Source: Faecalibacter macacae
GTDB taxonomy: Bacteria; Bacteroidota; Bacteroidia; Flavobacteriales; Weeksellaceae
Direction: 5' to 3'
NCBI RefSeq assembly: GCF_003687725.1
Contig: NZ_RDOJ01000013.1
Coordinates: forward strand, 244 to 64,243
Length of the DNA stretch: 64,000 nt
Shown: positions 23,786 to 31,906 of the stretch, piece after piece
Layout of the letters: each line of letters starts with the position of its first letter
Numbering within the stretch: position 1 is the first letter of the stretch
Translations under genes and position numbers: made by a program
The notes under the pieces: generated by a model
Told to the model about the DNA's origin: nothing
Databases searched by the model: none
Seen by the model: only the letters and a program-made list of their open reading frames with translations

Positions 23786-24091
23786 ATGTCATACGATTTA
23801 CAAGCGTTAAAAGCGCAACACGGAAATAAGTTGAGCGAATTAAAATTTACAACTTCAGAAGATCAAGAGTTAACATTTGTTTTAAAAAAACCAACGCGTT
23901 CAGTTATTGAGGCGATTGCGTTACTTAAAAGTGACAGTTCTAAAACGTCCAAAGCTTCTAAAATTATGTTGGCAAATTGTGTTGTTGCTGGCCCAATGGA
24001 AGAGTTGGAAGATGGCGAAGTTTATGCAACAGTTCTTGAGGTTGTAGGTAAATTATTTACCAAAGCTTCTTTCGAAGTAAAAAAGCTTTAA
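23786..24091 (+). CDS. Tail assembly chaperone (short form)
   Basis: 101 aa ending in EVKKL. A small acidic/helical protein between tube and tape measure, as lambda gpG or Mu gp41. The last codons read GTA AAA AAG CTT TAA and contain the slippery heptamer A AAA AAG (24079-24085). A -1 shift there gives the long form into the next frame. Confidence 0.85.
   Translation: MSYDLQALKAQHGNKLSELKFTTSEDQELTFVLKKPTRSVIEAIALLKSDSSKTSKASKIMLANCVVAGPMEELEDGEVYATVLEVVGKLFTKASFEVKKL
24079..24085 (+). promoter_or_regulatory. Programmed -1 frameshift site
   Basis: The heptamer A AAA AAG lies in the correct phase (X XXY YYZ) two codons before the stop of the short chaperone. After slippage, reading continues GCT TTA ACC ... 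in the frame of the ORF that ends at 24327. The position matches conserved frameshift sites in dsDNA phage tail genes. Confidence 0.85.
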
Positions 24092-24327
24092 CCTCGTCGG
24101 TTCTTAACCCAAAAGACGAGGAAGATGATCCGCAATGGATGCAAAAAGTCTCCGCAATTATTCGTGTAGAATTAGGAATTAATCCTGATACATTATCGGA
24201 TGAAGAGTGGGCAAAATATTTCAATGAGTGGGTTTACACTCAACAAATCAAATCAAAATTAGAAGCTGAGGTGATGGAAACCGCAGTTTTAAAAGCATTA
24301 GCAAAAGCCTTCGGTAAAAATGAGTAA
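24085..24327 (+). CDS. Tail chaperone -1 frame extension (gpGT-like)
   Basis: The second part of the frameshift product, read ALTSSVLNPKDEEDDPQWMQ... to FGKNE. The fusion with the upstream part is about 180 aa. An internal ATG at 24139 exists, but the frame is open back to the slippery site with no stop, so it is better read as the extension than as a separate gene. It overlaps the tape-measure start by 8 bases. Confidence 0.85.
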   Translation, partial: ALTSSVLNPKDEEDDPQWMQKVSAIIRVELGINPDTLSDEEWAKYFNEWVYTQQIKSKLEAEVMETAVLKALAKAFGKNE

Positions 24328-26533
24328 TACATCAACAAAATGGATAATCGAATTAATTGACAAAATTACGTCGCCTGCTAAGAAGGTGACGGAATCGGTT
24401 GATGAAATTACTCAGGCAGTTGAGGAAGTAACAGAGGCGGTGCATTTTAACGAAAAAGAAACCAAAGAAGCCTTAGTTAATTCCAAGAAGTATTACGATG
24501 AGTTAGCTAATAAAGTAAAGGAAGCCGAAAAAGAAGTTGCTGAATTAGGTCGTGAAGCTAAGAAAGCTGCGCCAGGTGAAGCAGGCGAAAAAATAAAGCA
24601 AGAATTTGAACAAGCTAAGCAAAAGGTAGAGCGTTTGCGTGAAGCCTTGCAAGGTGCCGAAGATGATATTGAACATTTAACGGAACGTTCGAAGCAATTT
24701 GCAGAATCACAAGAGAATTGGTCAACTGTTTCAACAGGTATTAATCAGACGATTGATATGATTGATCGTTTGTCAAACTCGCTTCAATTTTCAAATGATA
24801 TCGTTTCGCTTCGTGCTGAAATTCAACGATTGACAGATGCATCGGGAAAAGAACTTGATGCGTTAACTTCTAAGGCTTATAAATATGGGAAGATTTTCCA
24901 AGAAGAACCTTACAAGATAGCGCAGTCAGTTAATGCGATGACCAAAGCGAATGGAGGTTCTTATGAAGAGAACTTCGCTTTGATTGAAAAAGGATTTGAA
25001 AAAGGAGCTGATGCAAATAAGGATATGTTGGATCAGTTGCGCGAATATCCAAGTTTCTTTCACGAGTTAGGTTTATCCAATGCTGAAGCTATTGCGGTAA
25101 TGGCAAAAGCTGGAAAGTCTGGAATATTTTCTGACAAAGCAATGGACTCTTTAAAAGAGGCTCAAATGTCGGTTACTGAAATGACGAAAGCGCAGATTGA
25201 CGCAATCAATGCAGTTAATTTAAAAGTTTCAGATTTCGAAGGTAAAAGTGCGTTTGATGCAATTCGTATGGTTTCAGATGCAATGAAAGGTTCATCGGCG
25301 CAAGCGAAGCAACAAGTTTTAGCCGATATTTTCAAAGGTGCAGGTGAAGACGCTTCACGTGCATGGGTTGAAGGTTATGCATCAATTGATTTAGATCTTG
25401 ACAAAATTAAATCAGTTGAAACTGCCAACAAAGGATTAAAATCTTTCATAGCTGATGTGCAAATGTCTATTGCAAATGTGATAGGTGGTGCTGGCGAATA
25501 TGTGCAAGTTATTGGTCAAGTTGGACAAGGTGCTTTAGGTTTAGTTGGAGTTTACAACACGTTAAACGGAATTTTAGCAGCTAATCGTGCGGCAATGGCG
25601 TTAACTGCTGTAAGTACAACAGGTGTTGCAGCAGCACAAGGCGCGGCAACCGTTTCGGCTTTTTCATTATCAGGTGCCATTAGAGCAATTGGTGTATCAA
25701 TCATGAGTATTCCAGTAATCGGTTGGATTTTGGCATTAGTTGCAGCACTTACTGCATTATTTGCTTACTTCTGGAATACTTCCGAAGAGTTCCGTGGATT
25801 CTTTTACGGTGTTTGGGAAGTGATCAAATTAGTCTTCACAAAAATTGTTGCCTTCATTCGTCCAATCCTTCAATTTATTTGGGTAATCATCAAAACGGTA
25901 GTTTCTAATATTTGGAATTTCTGGTCGATGACTTTCGGTTATATCTATGATAAAGTGGTCCAAGTGTTTACTGGTGTTTACAATGTAATATCAACTATCA
26001 TTACATCGGTGTATAACTTTATTAAAGGGGCTTTAAACAGTATTTTAAACATCTTTAAAAATATTTTCGGAGGTCTTTACAATTGGATTGCACAGATTTT
26101 CGATGCGATTTACAACCGAATAAAAGTAGTCTTGGATAAGATTACTGGAGCTGTTAAAATCGTAAAATTGTTATGGAATGATTTCAAAGGTGAAGCTAGT
26201 GATGCGTATGCGAAAGGGCAAGCGAAAGCGAAAGATTCTAAAAAAGAATCAAGTACGACACCATCTATCAACGACTTTACAACAGGCAAAACGCCAACTT
26301 TATCTTACTACAATGACGGTAGTGAAGATCCAAAATCTAAAAAGAAAGGTAATAAAGCTGGCGACAAGGAAGGAAATATGAGTATTTCTGGAAGTAAAGG
26401 TTCTACATCTATCACGATGACGATTAACAACTACTTTAATTCGAAAGGAAATACGGATGTAAGATATTTAGCTGAAGCAGTTGCTTCAAAAATTGGCGAT
26501 CGTTTAGAAGATGCCGTAATATCAATAGGATAA
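24320..26533 (+). CDS. Tail tape measure protein
   Basis: 737 aa. Sets tail length and takes part in DNA ejection. Long helical/coiled-coil N terminus (about 1-130, Glu/Lys-rich), a central region of tape-measure type with 'F.GAGEDASRAW', and hydrophobic segments (about 450-545: IGVSIMSIPVIGWILALVAA, then FIRPILQFIWVIIKTVV). C terminus is basic and Ser/Gly-rich. A phased TTTAAA segment lies at 26021-26059. Confidence 0.92.
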   Translation: MSNTSTKWIIELIDKITSPAKKVTESVDEITQAVEEVTEAVHFNEKETKEALVNSKKYYDELANKVKEAEKEVAELGREAKKAAPGEAGEKIKQEFEQAKQKVERLREALQGAEDDIEHLTERSKQFAESQENWSTVSTGINQTIDMIDRLSNSLQFSNDIVSLRAEIQRLTDASGKELDALTSKAYKYGKIFQEEPYKIAQSVNAMTKANGGSYEENFALIEKGFEKGADANKDMLDQLREYPSFFHELGLSNAEAIAVMAKAGKSGIFSDKAMDSLKEAQMSVTEMTKAQIDAINAVNLKVSDFEGKSAFDAIRMVSDAMKGSSAQAKQQVLADIFKGAGEDASRAWVEGYASIDLDLDKIKSVETANKGLKSFIADVQMSIANVIGGAGEYVQVIGQVGQGALGLVGVYNTLNGILAANRAAMALTAVSTTGVAAAQGAATVSAFSLSGAIRAIGVSIMSIPVIGWILALVAALTALFAYFWNTSEEFRGFFYGVWEVIKLVFTKIVAFIRPILQFIWVIIKTVVSNIWNFWSMTFGYIYDKVVQVFTGVYNVISTIITSVYNFIKGALNSILNIFKNIFGGLYNWIAQIFDAIYNRIKVVLDKITGAVKIVKLLWNDFKGEASDAYAKGQAKAKDSKKESSTTPSINDFTTGKTPTLSYYNDGSEDPKSKKKGNKAGDKEGNMSISGSKGSTSITMTINNYFNSKGNTDVRYLAEAVASKIGDRLEDAVISIG
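26021..26059. repeat. Phased TTTAAA array inside the tape measure gene
   Basis: ATTAAA at 26021, TTTAAA at 26032, TTTTAA at 26043 and TTTAAA at 26054, in 11-bp phase. It encodes an amphipathic Ile/Phe/Lys/Asn stretch, so codon choice could produce part of the pattern. Confidence 0.45.
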
Positions 26534-27156
26534 TGAGTTACAAGTTACCATCAATATTTAGAACTGCATTCGGAATCAACGCACCAATCTATGTGGCAGA
26601 TGTGTATTCTAATCAGCAATCGCCTGCATTAAATTATTCAGATGTAAAGTTTGTTGATGATCAGCAATCACGCGAGTTAAGTTGGTTGGGAACTCCAATT
26701 ATGTTTCCTATCAAAATTCACGGAGGTTCTTATCAATTTTATAATCCGAAAGGTGAATTGATTTCTGAAACAATAGCAGATTTTCAAATGCCAGCGTCTT
26801 CGTTGGTCGATTTTTCGAGAGCAAAAAATATTACGCGTACTGATGTTCTTGGGAACAATGGAACCGTAAAAGAAATATATGGATTTGACGATTGGTCAAT
26901 CCGAATTCGTGGCCTGTGTTTAAACGAACCAGGAGTGCGAACTGCTGAGGAGCAAAAACAAGCCTTGTTACGAATTGAACAAATTGCAGGTGCAGTGGAT
27001 GTGTTGGGAAGTTTATTTACAGAGAAAAATATTCATGCAATAACAATCGAATCAATCGATTTTCAGCAAGTGCAAGGAAAGCCAGATGTGATACCGTTCG
27101 AAATCCGAGCAATTTCAGACGAGCCTTTATTACTAACCTTAGATGAGTTTGAATAA
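26533..27156 (+). CDS. Tail/baseplate protein (DUF6046-like)
   Basis: 207 aa. SWLGTPIMFPIKIHGGSYQFYNPKGEL ... FDDWSIRIRGLCLNEPG ... VPFEIRAISDE. The pattern fits DUF6046-type proteins found after the tape measure in Bacteroidota contractile tails. Position corresponds to Mu gpN (DNA circulation protein). It joins its neighbours by overlapping stop/start codons. Confidence 0.65.
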   Translation: MSYKLPSIFRTAFGINAPIYVADVYSNQQSPALNYSDVKFVDDQQSRELSWLGTPIMFPIKIHGGSYQFYNPKGELISETIADFQMPASSLVDFSRAKNITRTDVLGNNGTVKEIYGFDDWSIRIRGLCLNEPGVRTAEEQKQALLRIEQIAGAVDVLGSLFTEKNIHAITIESIDFQQVQGKPDVIPFEIRAISDEPLLLTLDEFE

Positions 27157-28139
27157 TGACGTTGGCAATGTGTGCGCGAATTACGTTTTCGCGAGAAGGA
27201 AGAAAAGATATTGTTATTCTGAAACCTTCGGAAGTTGAGATCGAGACAAGTTGGAAAATCTTAACCGATACCGCAATTATTCGATTGCCACGTAACGTGA
27301 AGTACTTTGATAAGTTCAAGGTGCGAGAAGTGTTTAAACGTGGTGACGGAGTTAAGATTGAGTTAGGTTATGATGGTGTTTTAACAACTGAGTTTACTGG
27401 TTACATTACCGAAGTTTCAGCTTCAATTCCGATTGAAATCAAATGCCAAGATGAGATGTTTAAGGTGAAACAAATCCCTGTTAATTTTTCGGCAAAATCA
27501 ATTCAGTTAGGAAAGTTGTTGAAGCAAATTATACCAGGATATCAAATCGATGCAATGGTAGGTTTGGAACTTGGAACCGTACGCTTTTCAAAGACAACCG
27601 TTGGTGAAGTGTTAGATAAGTTGAATTCAGAATTAAAGATTTATACCTATATCGAACCTAATACCAAAACTATAGTATCAGGCAAAATATACGCAGATAA
27701 TTCAGATCAAAATATTGTCAATTTCAATTTAGAACGCAATGCGGTTAGTAACGATTTACAATATCGCAATCGTGAGGATATCACGGTTAAAGTAAATGGA
27801 AGTTGTATTTCTAAAGGTGTAAAAATCGAATACAGTTATGGAGATAACAATGCGGATAAAAATATTGAATGGCAATTTAGTGTTCGTACTAAACCTGAAT
27901 TAGAAATACAAGTAAAACGATTTTACGAAGCAAATAAACGTGATGGTTTTGATGGATCATTTACCGCTTTCGGAATTCCGAGAGTTCAACATGGTTGGAA
28001 GGTGAATTTAAAATCATACATCTACCCAGATCGTGACGGAATTTATTACGTAGAATCTGTGACCAAAACATTTAAGAAGGCTGAATATCGTCAGCAAATC
28101 AAATTAGGCAATCGCTATGGACAGAACGCAACACGATAG
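27156..28139 (+). CDS. Baseplate hub protein (gpD/Mu gpP-like)
   Basis: 327 aa. The beta-rich N terminus (FTGYITEVSASIPIEIKCQDEM) and the later YYVESVTKTFKKAEYRQQIKLGN strand are typical of hub proteins of the late-control-D/gp27 type. Placed between the DUF6046-like gene and the spike gene. Confidence 0.75.
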   Translation: MTLAMCARITFSREGRKDIVILKPSEVEIETSWKILTDTAIIRLPRNVKYFDKFKVREVFKRGDGVKIELGYDGVLTTEFTGYITEVSASIPIEIKCQDEMFKVKQIPVNFSAKSIQLGKLLKQIIPGYQIDAMVGLELGTVRFSKTTVGEVLDKLNSELKIYTYIEPNTKTIVSGKIYADNSDQNIVNFNLERNAVSNDLQYRNREDITVKVNGSCISKGVKIEYSYGDNNADKNIEWQFSVRTKPELEIQVKRFYEANKRDGFDGSFTAFGIPRVQHGWKVNLKSYIYPDRDGIYYVESVTKTFKKAEYRQQIKLGNRYGQNATR

Positions 28140-28611
28140 ACTTTATAATTTGCTGAAAGAGCAATCGAAAAAGCAAATTCCCATTCAGACCGCTTGGGGA
28201 ATCGTGAAGCAAGTGAACTGGGAAGAAAAGACTGCAACGGTTGTCGGTGTGGTAGATGGTTTGGAATACTACGATGTCGCGTTGGGAATTGGTCATAAAA
28301 TTTTAAAACCAAAACTTAATACGAAATGTATTATTGGTGCAATTGGTAATCAAGAAGTAGATGCTTTTATGATGGATTGCGATGAGGTTGACGAAATCAT
28401 TTTCACGGCTGATGATGCCGAAATTAAAGTGACAAAAGACGGATTAATCCTTCAACACGAAAATGAATCTTTAAAAGAAATTTTAAAGGAATTGTTGGAG
28501 GAATTGAATGGAGCAATTATTAAGACACCTTCGGGGCCAGGTAAGTTTGCTGAGACAAGTAAGTTGAAGTTTACCAACTTAAAAGACAAAGTTTTAAAAC
28601 TGTTTAAATAG
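28117..28611 (+). CDS. Baseplate assembly/spike protein (gpV/Mu gp45-like)
   Basis: 164 aa. An OB-like strand region (QTAWGIVKQVNWEEKTATVVGV) leads to a short beta segment (ADDAEIKVTKDGLILQHENE) and a helical C terminus. This is the arrangement of small tail-spike/baseplate V proteins. It overlaps the hub gene by 23 bases. Confidence 0.65.
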   Translation: MDRTQHDRLYNLLKEQSKKQIPIQTAWGIVKQVNWEEKTATVVGVVDGLEYYDVALGIGHKILKPKLNTKCIIGAIGNQEVDAFMMDCDEVDEIIFTADDAEIKVTKDGLILQHENESLKEILKELLEELNGAIIKTPSGPGKFAETSKLKFTNLKDKVLKLFK

Positions 28612-28629
28612 TGTTTAAATGCCATTAAA
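28593..28629. repeat. Phased TTTAAA array between spike gene and next gene
   Basis: TTTAAA at 28593, 28603 and 28614, then ATTAAA at 28624. The spacing is 10-11-10 bp, close to one DNA turn. It spans the end of the spike gene and the start codon of the 68-aa gene. Confidence 0.65.
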
Positions 28630-28825
28630 TCAAGCACAATTAATTACACGAATCATTGCCATTCAAGACGAAATGGTGCAAGCTGAGGATTACGAGGCAA
28701 CAAAAGAAATTTATGCTGCACGATTAACTGCTGCATTTTATGAATTTCTGATGAGTGGCACTTTAGTGATAACAGGTACGTCGTCGGCAGGGCCAATTAC
28801 AGGAACAGCAACATTTGAAGGATAA
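28619..28825 (+). CDS. Hypothetical baseplate-region protein, 68 aa
   Basis: A helical N terminus and a Gly/Thr/Ser-rich C terminus (TGTSSAGPITGTATFEG), which suggests a beta or membrane-penetrating tip. Not recognised. The stop abuts the next ATG. Confidence 0.6.
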   Translation: MPLNQAQLITRIIAIQDEMVQAEDYEATKEIYAARLTAAFYEFLMSGTLVITGTSSAGPITGTATFEG

Positions 28826-29103
28826 TGGAAGATATAGTATTAGACAATAACGATGATTTGACTTTTTTAAGTGGCGACTTTCAATTGGGTGAAAGTACAC
28901 TTCAAGAAGTAGGTATCATCTTACGATTGACACAAGGAAATTTAAAAGAGTTTCCAACGCTAGGTCCTAATCTCTTCCAGTTACTCAATAGTAATGCATC
29001 GCAAGAAGAGGTCACACAACGAGTAATGATACACCTCGCAAAGGACAACAAAAACTATAATGAAATGAAGAGCCTTATAGAAATAAACATGAAGAAATTA
29101 TGA
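28825..29103 (+). CDS. Baseplate wedge protein (gpW/gp25, Mu gp46-like)
   Basis: 92 aa. DNNDDLTFLSGDFQLGESTLQEVGIILRL ... FPTLGPNLFQLLNS matches the short gp25/W family (..G.D......G.....Q.....L......E....P..G). Directly before the J-type genes. Confidence 0.8.
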   Translation: MEDIVLDNNDDLTFLSGDFQLGESTLQEVGIILRLTQGNLKEFPTLGPNLFQLLNSNASQEEVTQRVMIHLAKDNKNYNEMKSLIEINMKKL

Positions 29104-29444
29104 AAGAATTTTTTGCGCCTTATATATCAGAATTATTAACAGGTGTTGTAGCTGCGATTATCGCTTGGGTGTCTAAATCCAAAGTAACAAGAAAAGTTGA
29201 GGACGCTGAGTTAACAAAACATATTCAGGCGATTTATAAGGATATGATTGCTGATACTGATCGTTTAATTGACCAGAATACAAAGGAAATATCTGAATTG
29301 AAATTAAAATTAGTAGAAAAAGATTTGTATTGGGAGAAAAAAATCCAAGAAGTAGAATCGAAGTGGTCAAATAAATACAATGGTTTACAGCGTGAAAATA
29401 ATACGTTGAAAAAGCGAATTTCTGAATTAGAAAAACATCCATAA
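29100..29444 (+). CDS. Membrane-anchored coiled-coil protein, 114 aa
   Basis: One hydrophobic segment near the N terminus (LLTGVVAAIIAWV) followed by about 90 residues of charged coiled coil (IQEVESKWSNKYNGLQRENN). Could be a holin-like or superinfection protein misplaced within the baseplate genes. Not recognised. Confidence 0.6.
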   Translation: MKEFFAPYISELLTGVVAAIIAWVSKSKVTRKVEDAELTKHIQAIYKDMIADTDRLIDQNTKEISELKLKLVEKDLYWEKKIQEVESKWSNKYNGLQRENNTLKKRISELEKHP

Positions 29445-29752
29445 TGACAATAACAATCCTACATAATCAAAGTCTTTTAGACATCTCTATTCGTCTATTT
29501 GGGACTGCCATTGGTGTTCTACCATTGGCTATTGAAAATAACATTTCAATGACAGATGATTTGGAGGTTGGAAAGGTTTTAAAAGTTCCTGAAGGTTCTG
29601 ATTTTGGACAAAAGTTGGTGGCCGATTATTTCCAAAATAGAAATATCAATCCAGCAACTGCAATTGATAAAATTCGACTTACAGAAGAGTTTGTAGATAG
29701 CAATGGAGGAATTGAATATTGGGGAATTGAAATCGATTTTGAAGTAAAGTAA
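29444..29752 (+). CDS. LysM-like tail protein (gpX-type)
   Basis: 102 aa. MTITILHNQSLLDISIRLFG ... ALPLAIENNISMTDDLEVGKVL..P resembles a LysM module, as in gpX-type tail proteins that stabilise the tube-baseplate junction. The ending is not recognised. Confidence 0.6.
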   Translation: MTITILHNQSLLDISIRLFGTAIGVLPLAIENNISMTDDLEVGKVLKVPEGSDFGQKLVADYFQNRNINPATAIDKIRLTEEFVDSNGGIEYWGIEIDFEVK

Positions 29753-29753
29753 T

Positions 29754-30596
29754 ATGAGCGTAGAACAATATCAAAATACAATGATAGCAGCGAAAGAAAG
29801 AAATGCTGCATTAAGTGGATTAACTTCTACTTCTAAAACTTCTATTTGGCGTTTAATGTTCTATTGCGTGGCATTTGCTATCGAGCAATTGGCGCAATTA
29901 TTCTCCCAACATCGTAAGGAAATCGATGAGAAAATTGCAAAACAGAAAACACATCGTTTGGCTTGGATTCAGCAAATGTATTTGAATTTTCAGTATGGTT
30001 TTGATTTGATACCTGAAACGGATCAGTTCGATAACTCAGATGCAACTGAGGATCAAATTTCTGAATCGAAAATAATAAAATATTGTGCCGTAAACGAATC
30101 CGATACACAGCGAGAAGTTATCATTAAGATAGCTACAGAAGTTGATGAGGAATTATCTCCATTACCTCAAGAAGTGATGGAAACAATTGATCGTTATACC
30201 TCAGAGATTAAAGGTACTGGTGTACCGTATCGAATTATCAATTATGTGCCTGATTTATTACGTTTAAAAATTCGAGTATTCCGAGATCCATTATTGATTG
30301 ATGAGCAAGGAAGGCATAGACGAAATGCCAACTTTCCTGTAGAAGATGCTTTGAAAGAATTTATGAAAGAATTGCCTTTTGATGGAGCTCTACAAATTCA
30401 AGACTTATCTAATAAGTTAGAAAGTGTTACAGGTGTTGAGTTGGTATCGGTTGATTTGGTTCAATCATGCTGGGTAAATCCTGCTACTTCAGGCTATGGC
30501 GATTGGCGTTCAGTTGATGTGAGAAAAGTGCCTGAGAGTGGCTATTTCAAGATTGAGAACTTTAACGGAATTACTTATGAAGTATTACAATCTTAA
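29754..30596 (+). CDS. Baseplate J-like protein (Mu gp47-like)
   Basis: 280 aa. Identified by order (after the W-type gene) and by the pattern of baseplate J proteins of Bacteroidota: helical N terminus, RIINYVPDLLRLKIRVFRDP, DALKEFMKELPFDGALQIQDLSNKLESVTG. It forms the baseplate wedge. It overlaps the next gene. Confidence 0.7.
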   Translation: MSVEQYQNTMIAAKERNAALSGLTSTSKTSIWRLMFYCVAFAIEQLAQLFSQHRKEIDEKIAKQKTHRLAWIQQMYLNFQYGFDLIPETDQFDNSDATEDQISESKIIKYCAVNESDTQREVIIKIATEVDEELSPLPQEVMETIDRYTSEIKGTGVPYRIINYVPDLLRLKIRVFRDPLLIDEQGRHRRNANFPVEDALKEFMKELPFDGALQIQDLSNKLESVTGVELVSVDLVQSCWVNPATSGYGDWRSVDVRKVPESGYFKIENFNGITYEVLQS

Positions 30597-31074
30597 TTTC
30601 AATAAGCTTGTTCAGTTGCTTTTGCCGACGTTTCTACGCAAATCAAAAATCATAGCTTTTCTACAATCAGCAATTGCTCCAGTTGTACATATTCATGATG
30701 AATTTAATCAACTCCGATTAGATGATCATTATAAGTTAGATCATACTTGGCAAAAGTGCTACATGGAAGCGGCTTTGAATGATATGTTTGATTTGGATGA
30801 GCGTAAAATCAGAATTATTGAAGGAGATCGATATGAGCGTAATTACATCTATACGCACGCAGAACAAAAGCCTAAGTATTTAGGGACTTTATTTCTTAGA
30901 CGAGCTGAGGATTACTCCGATACAGGTTATGACTTTACAGTCGATATGGCTAATGTAACGGCAAATCAATACGATGTGGTGGCATTGGTCAATTTTTACA
31001 AGTTAGAAGGCACACGTTTCAATATTATCAATCTTAGAATAATTCAAAAGTTAACATTAACAGATACATTATGA
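30580..31074 (+). CDS. Baseplate/fibre connector protein, 164 aa
   Basis: Start chosen at the ATG at 30580 (MKYYNLNFNKLVQLLLPTFL). The frame is open to 30538. By position it corresponds to Mu gp48, which links baseplate and fibre. No family is recognised from the sequence. Confidence 0.55.
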   Translation, partial: KYYNLNFNKLVQLLLPTFLRKSKIIAFLQSAIAPVVHIHDEFNQLRLDDHYKLDHTWQKCYMEAALNDMFDLDERKIRIIEGDRYERNYIYTHAEQKPKYLGTLFLRRAEDYSDTGYDFTVDMANVTANQYDVVALVNFYKLEGTRFNIINLRIIQKLTLTDTL

Positions 31075-31904
31075 ATCATATAGATATACAACAGGCAGGA
31101 GGTTTCCCGATGGAAACTAATACGTTGGATGCAATGCAAAAATCGTATGAAGTCTTCAATGTTTTTGGTGGTACAATTGCATCGTTAGCAATTGTTTCTG
31201 GTTGCGTAATTACAGGTAATCAAGTATCAAATGGCTATGTCAACATTGATAATATTTTATACGAATTTCGAGGAGGACAAGCTTCTCAATATGTGATTAT
31301 TCAGCAAGAAGAGGAGTCAAGAAATTTTGAAAGTGGTGAAACTAAAATAGTTTATATCAAACGATGGGCAACATTCGGAGAATCTTCTAGTCCTGAAAAT
31401 AATTATCCTTGGGCAGATTTTCATCGTTCAATAACCAATAAAGAGTTGTCTAAACGTGCAAATCATGTAGGTTTTATTCAAGATTATTACGGTCCATTGG
31501 ATAATATTCCAACAGGTTGGTTTTTGTGCGATGGATCAAACGGAACACCTGATTTAAGAGGCCGTTTTGTGGTTGGATATAAAGGGAATGATGCTGATTA
31601 CAACGAGCTTGGAAAAGTTGGTGGAGCAAAAGAAGTTGCTTTAACGGCTAATCAGAACGGAAGGCATACGCATGGTGGTTCAGTATCAATTCCAGATCAT
31701 ACACACACGTATCTCAAAGCAATTAAGGCTCGCGGTTATCGTACTCAGGCCGATGATAATCCTTTTGGAAACCACGAGTCTGCACAAACATCTTCAGCAG
31801 GTGGTGGGACGTTTACCGTATCAGTTGGCGAGTCGGGCGCCGGTGAAGCGCACGAGAATAGACCACCATATTATGTGCTAGCAAAAATAATGTATAAAGG
31901 ATAG
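31071..31904 (+). CDS. Tail fibre protein with collar-like domain
   Basis: 277 aa. GPLDNIPTGWFLCDGSNGTPDLRGRFVVGY is the phage tail-collar signature, followed by His-rich turns (GRHTHGGSVSIPDHTHTY) of the H-x-H type that bind metal in fibre tips. C terminus ENRPPYYVLAKIMYKG is typical of collar proteins. It may be the receptor-binding or adaptor part. Confidence 0.85.
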   Translation: MNHIDIQQAGGFPMETNTLDAMQKSYEVFNVFGGTIASLAIVSGCVITGNQVSNGYVNIDNILYEFRGGQASQYVIIQQEEESRNFESGETKIVYIKRWATFGESSSPENNYPWADFHRSITNKELSKRANHVGFIQDYYGPLDNIPTGWFLCDGSNGTPDLRGRFVVGYKGNDADYNELGKVGGAKEVALTANQNGRHTHGGSVSIPDHTHTYLKAIKARGYRTQADDNPFGNHESAQTSSAGGGTFTVSVGESGAGEAHENRPPYYVLAKIMYKG

Positions 31905-31906
31905 TT

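Noticed and set aside
24139-24327. Independent 62-aa gene
   Set aside because: The frame is open upstream to the slippery heptamer and matches a tail chaperone extension, so a frameshift product is more likely.
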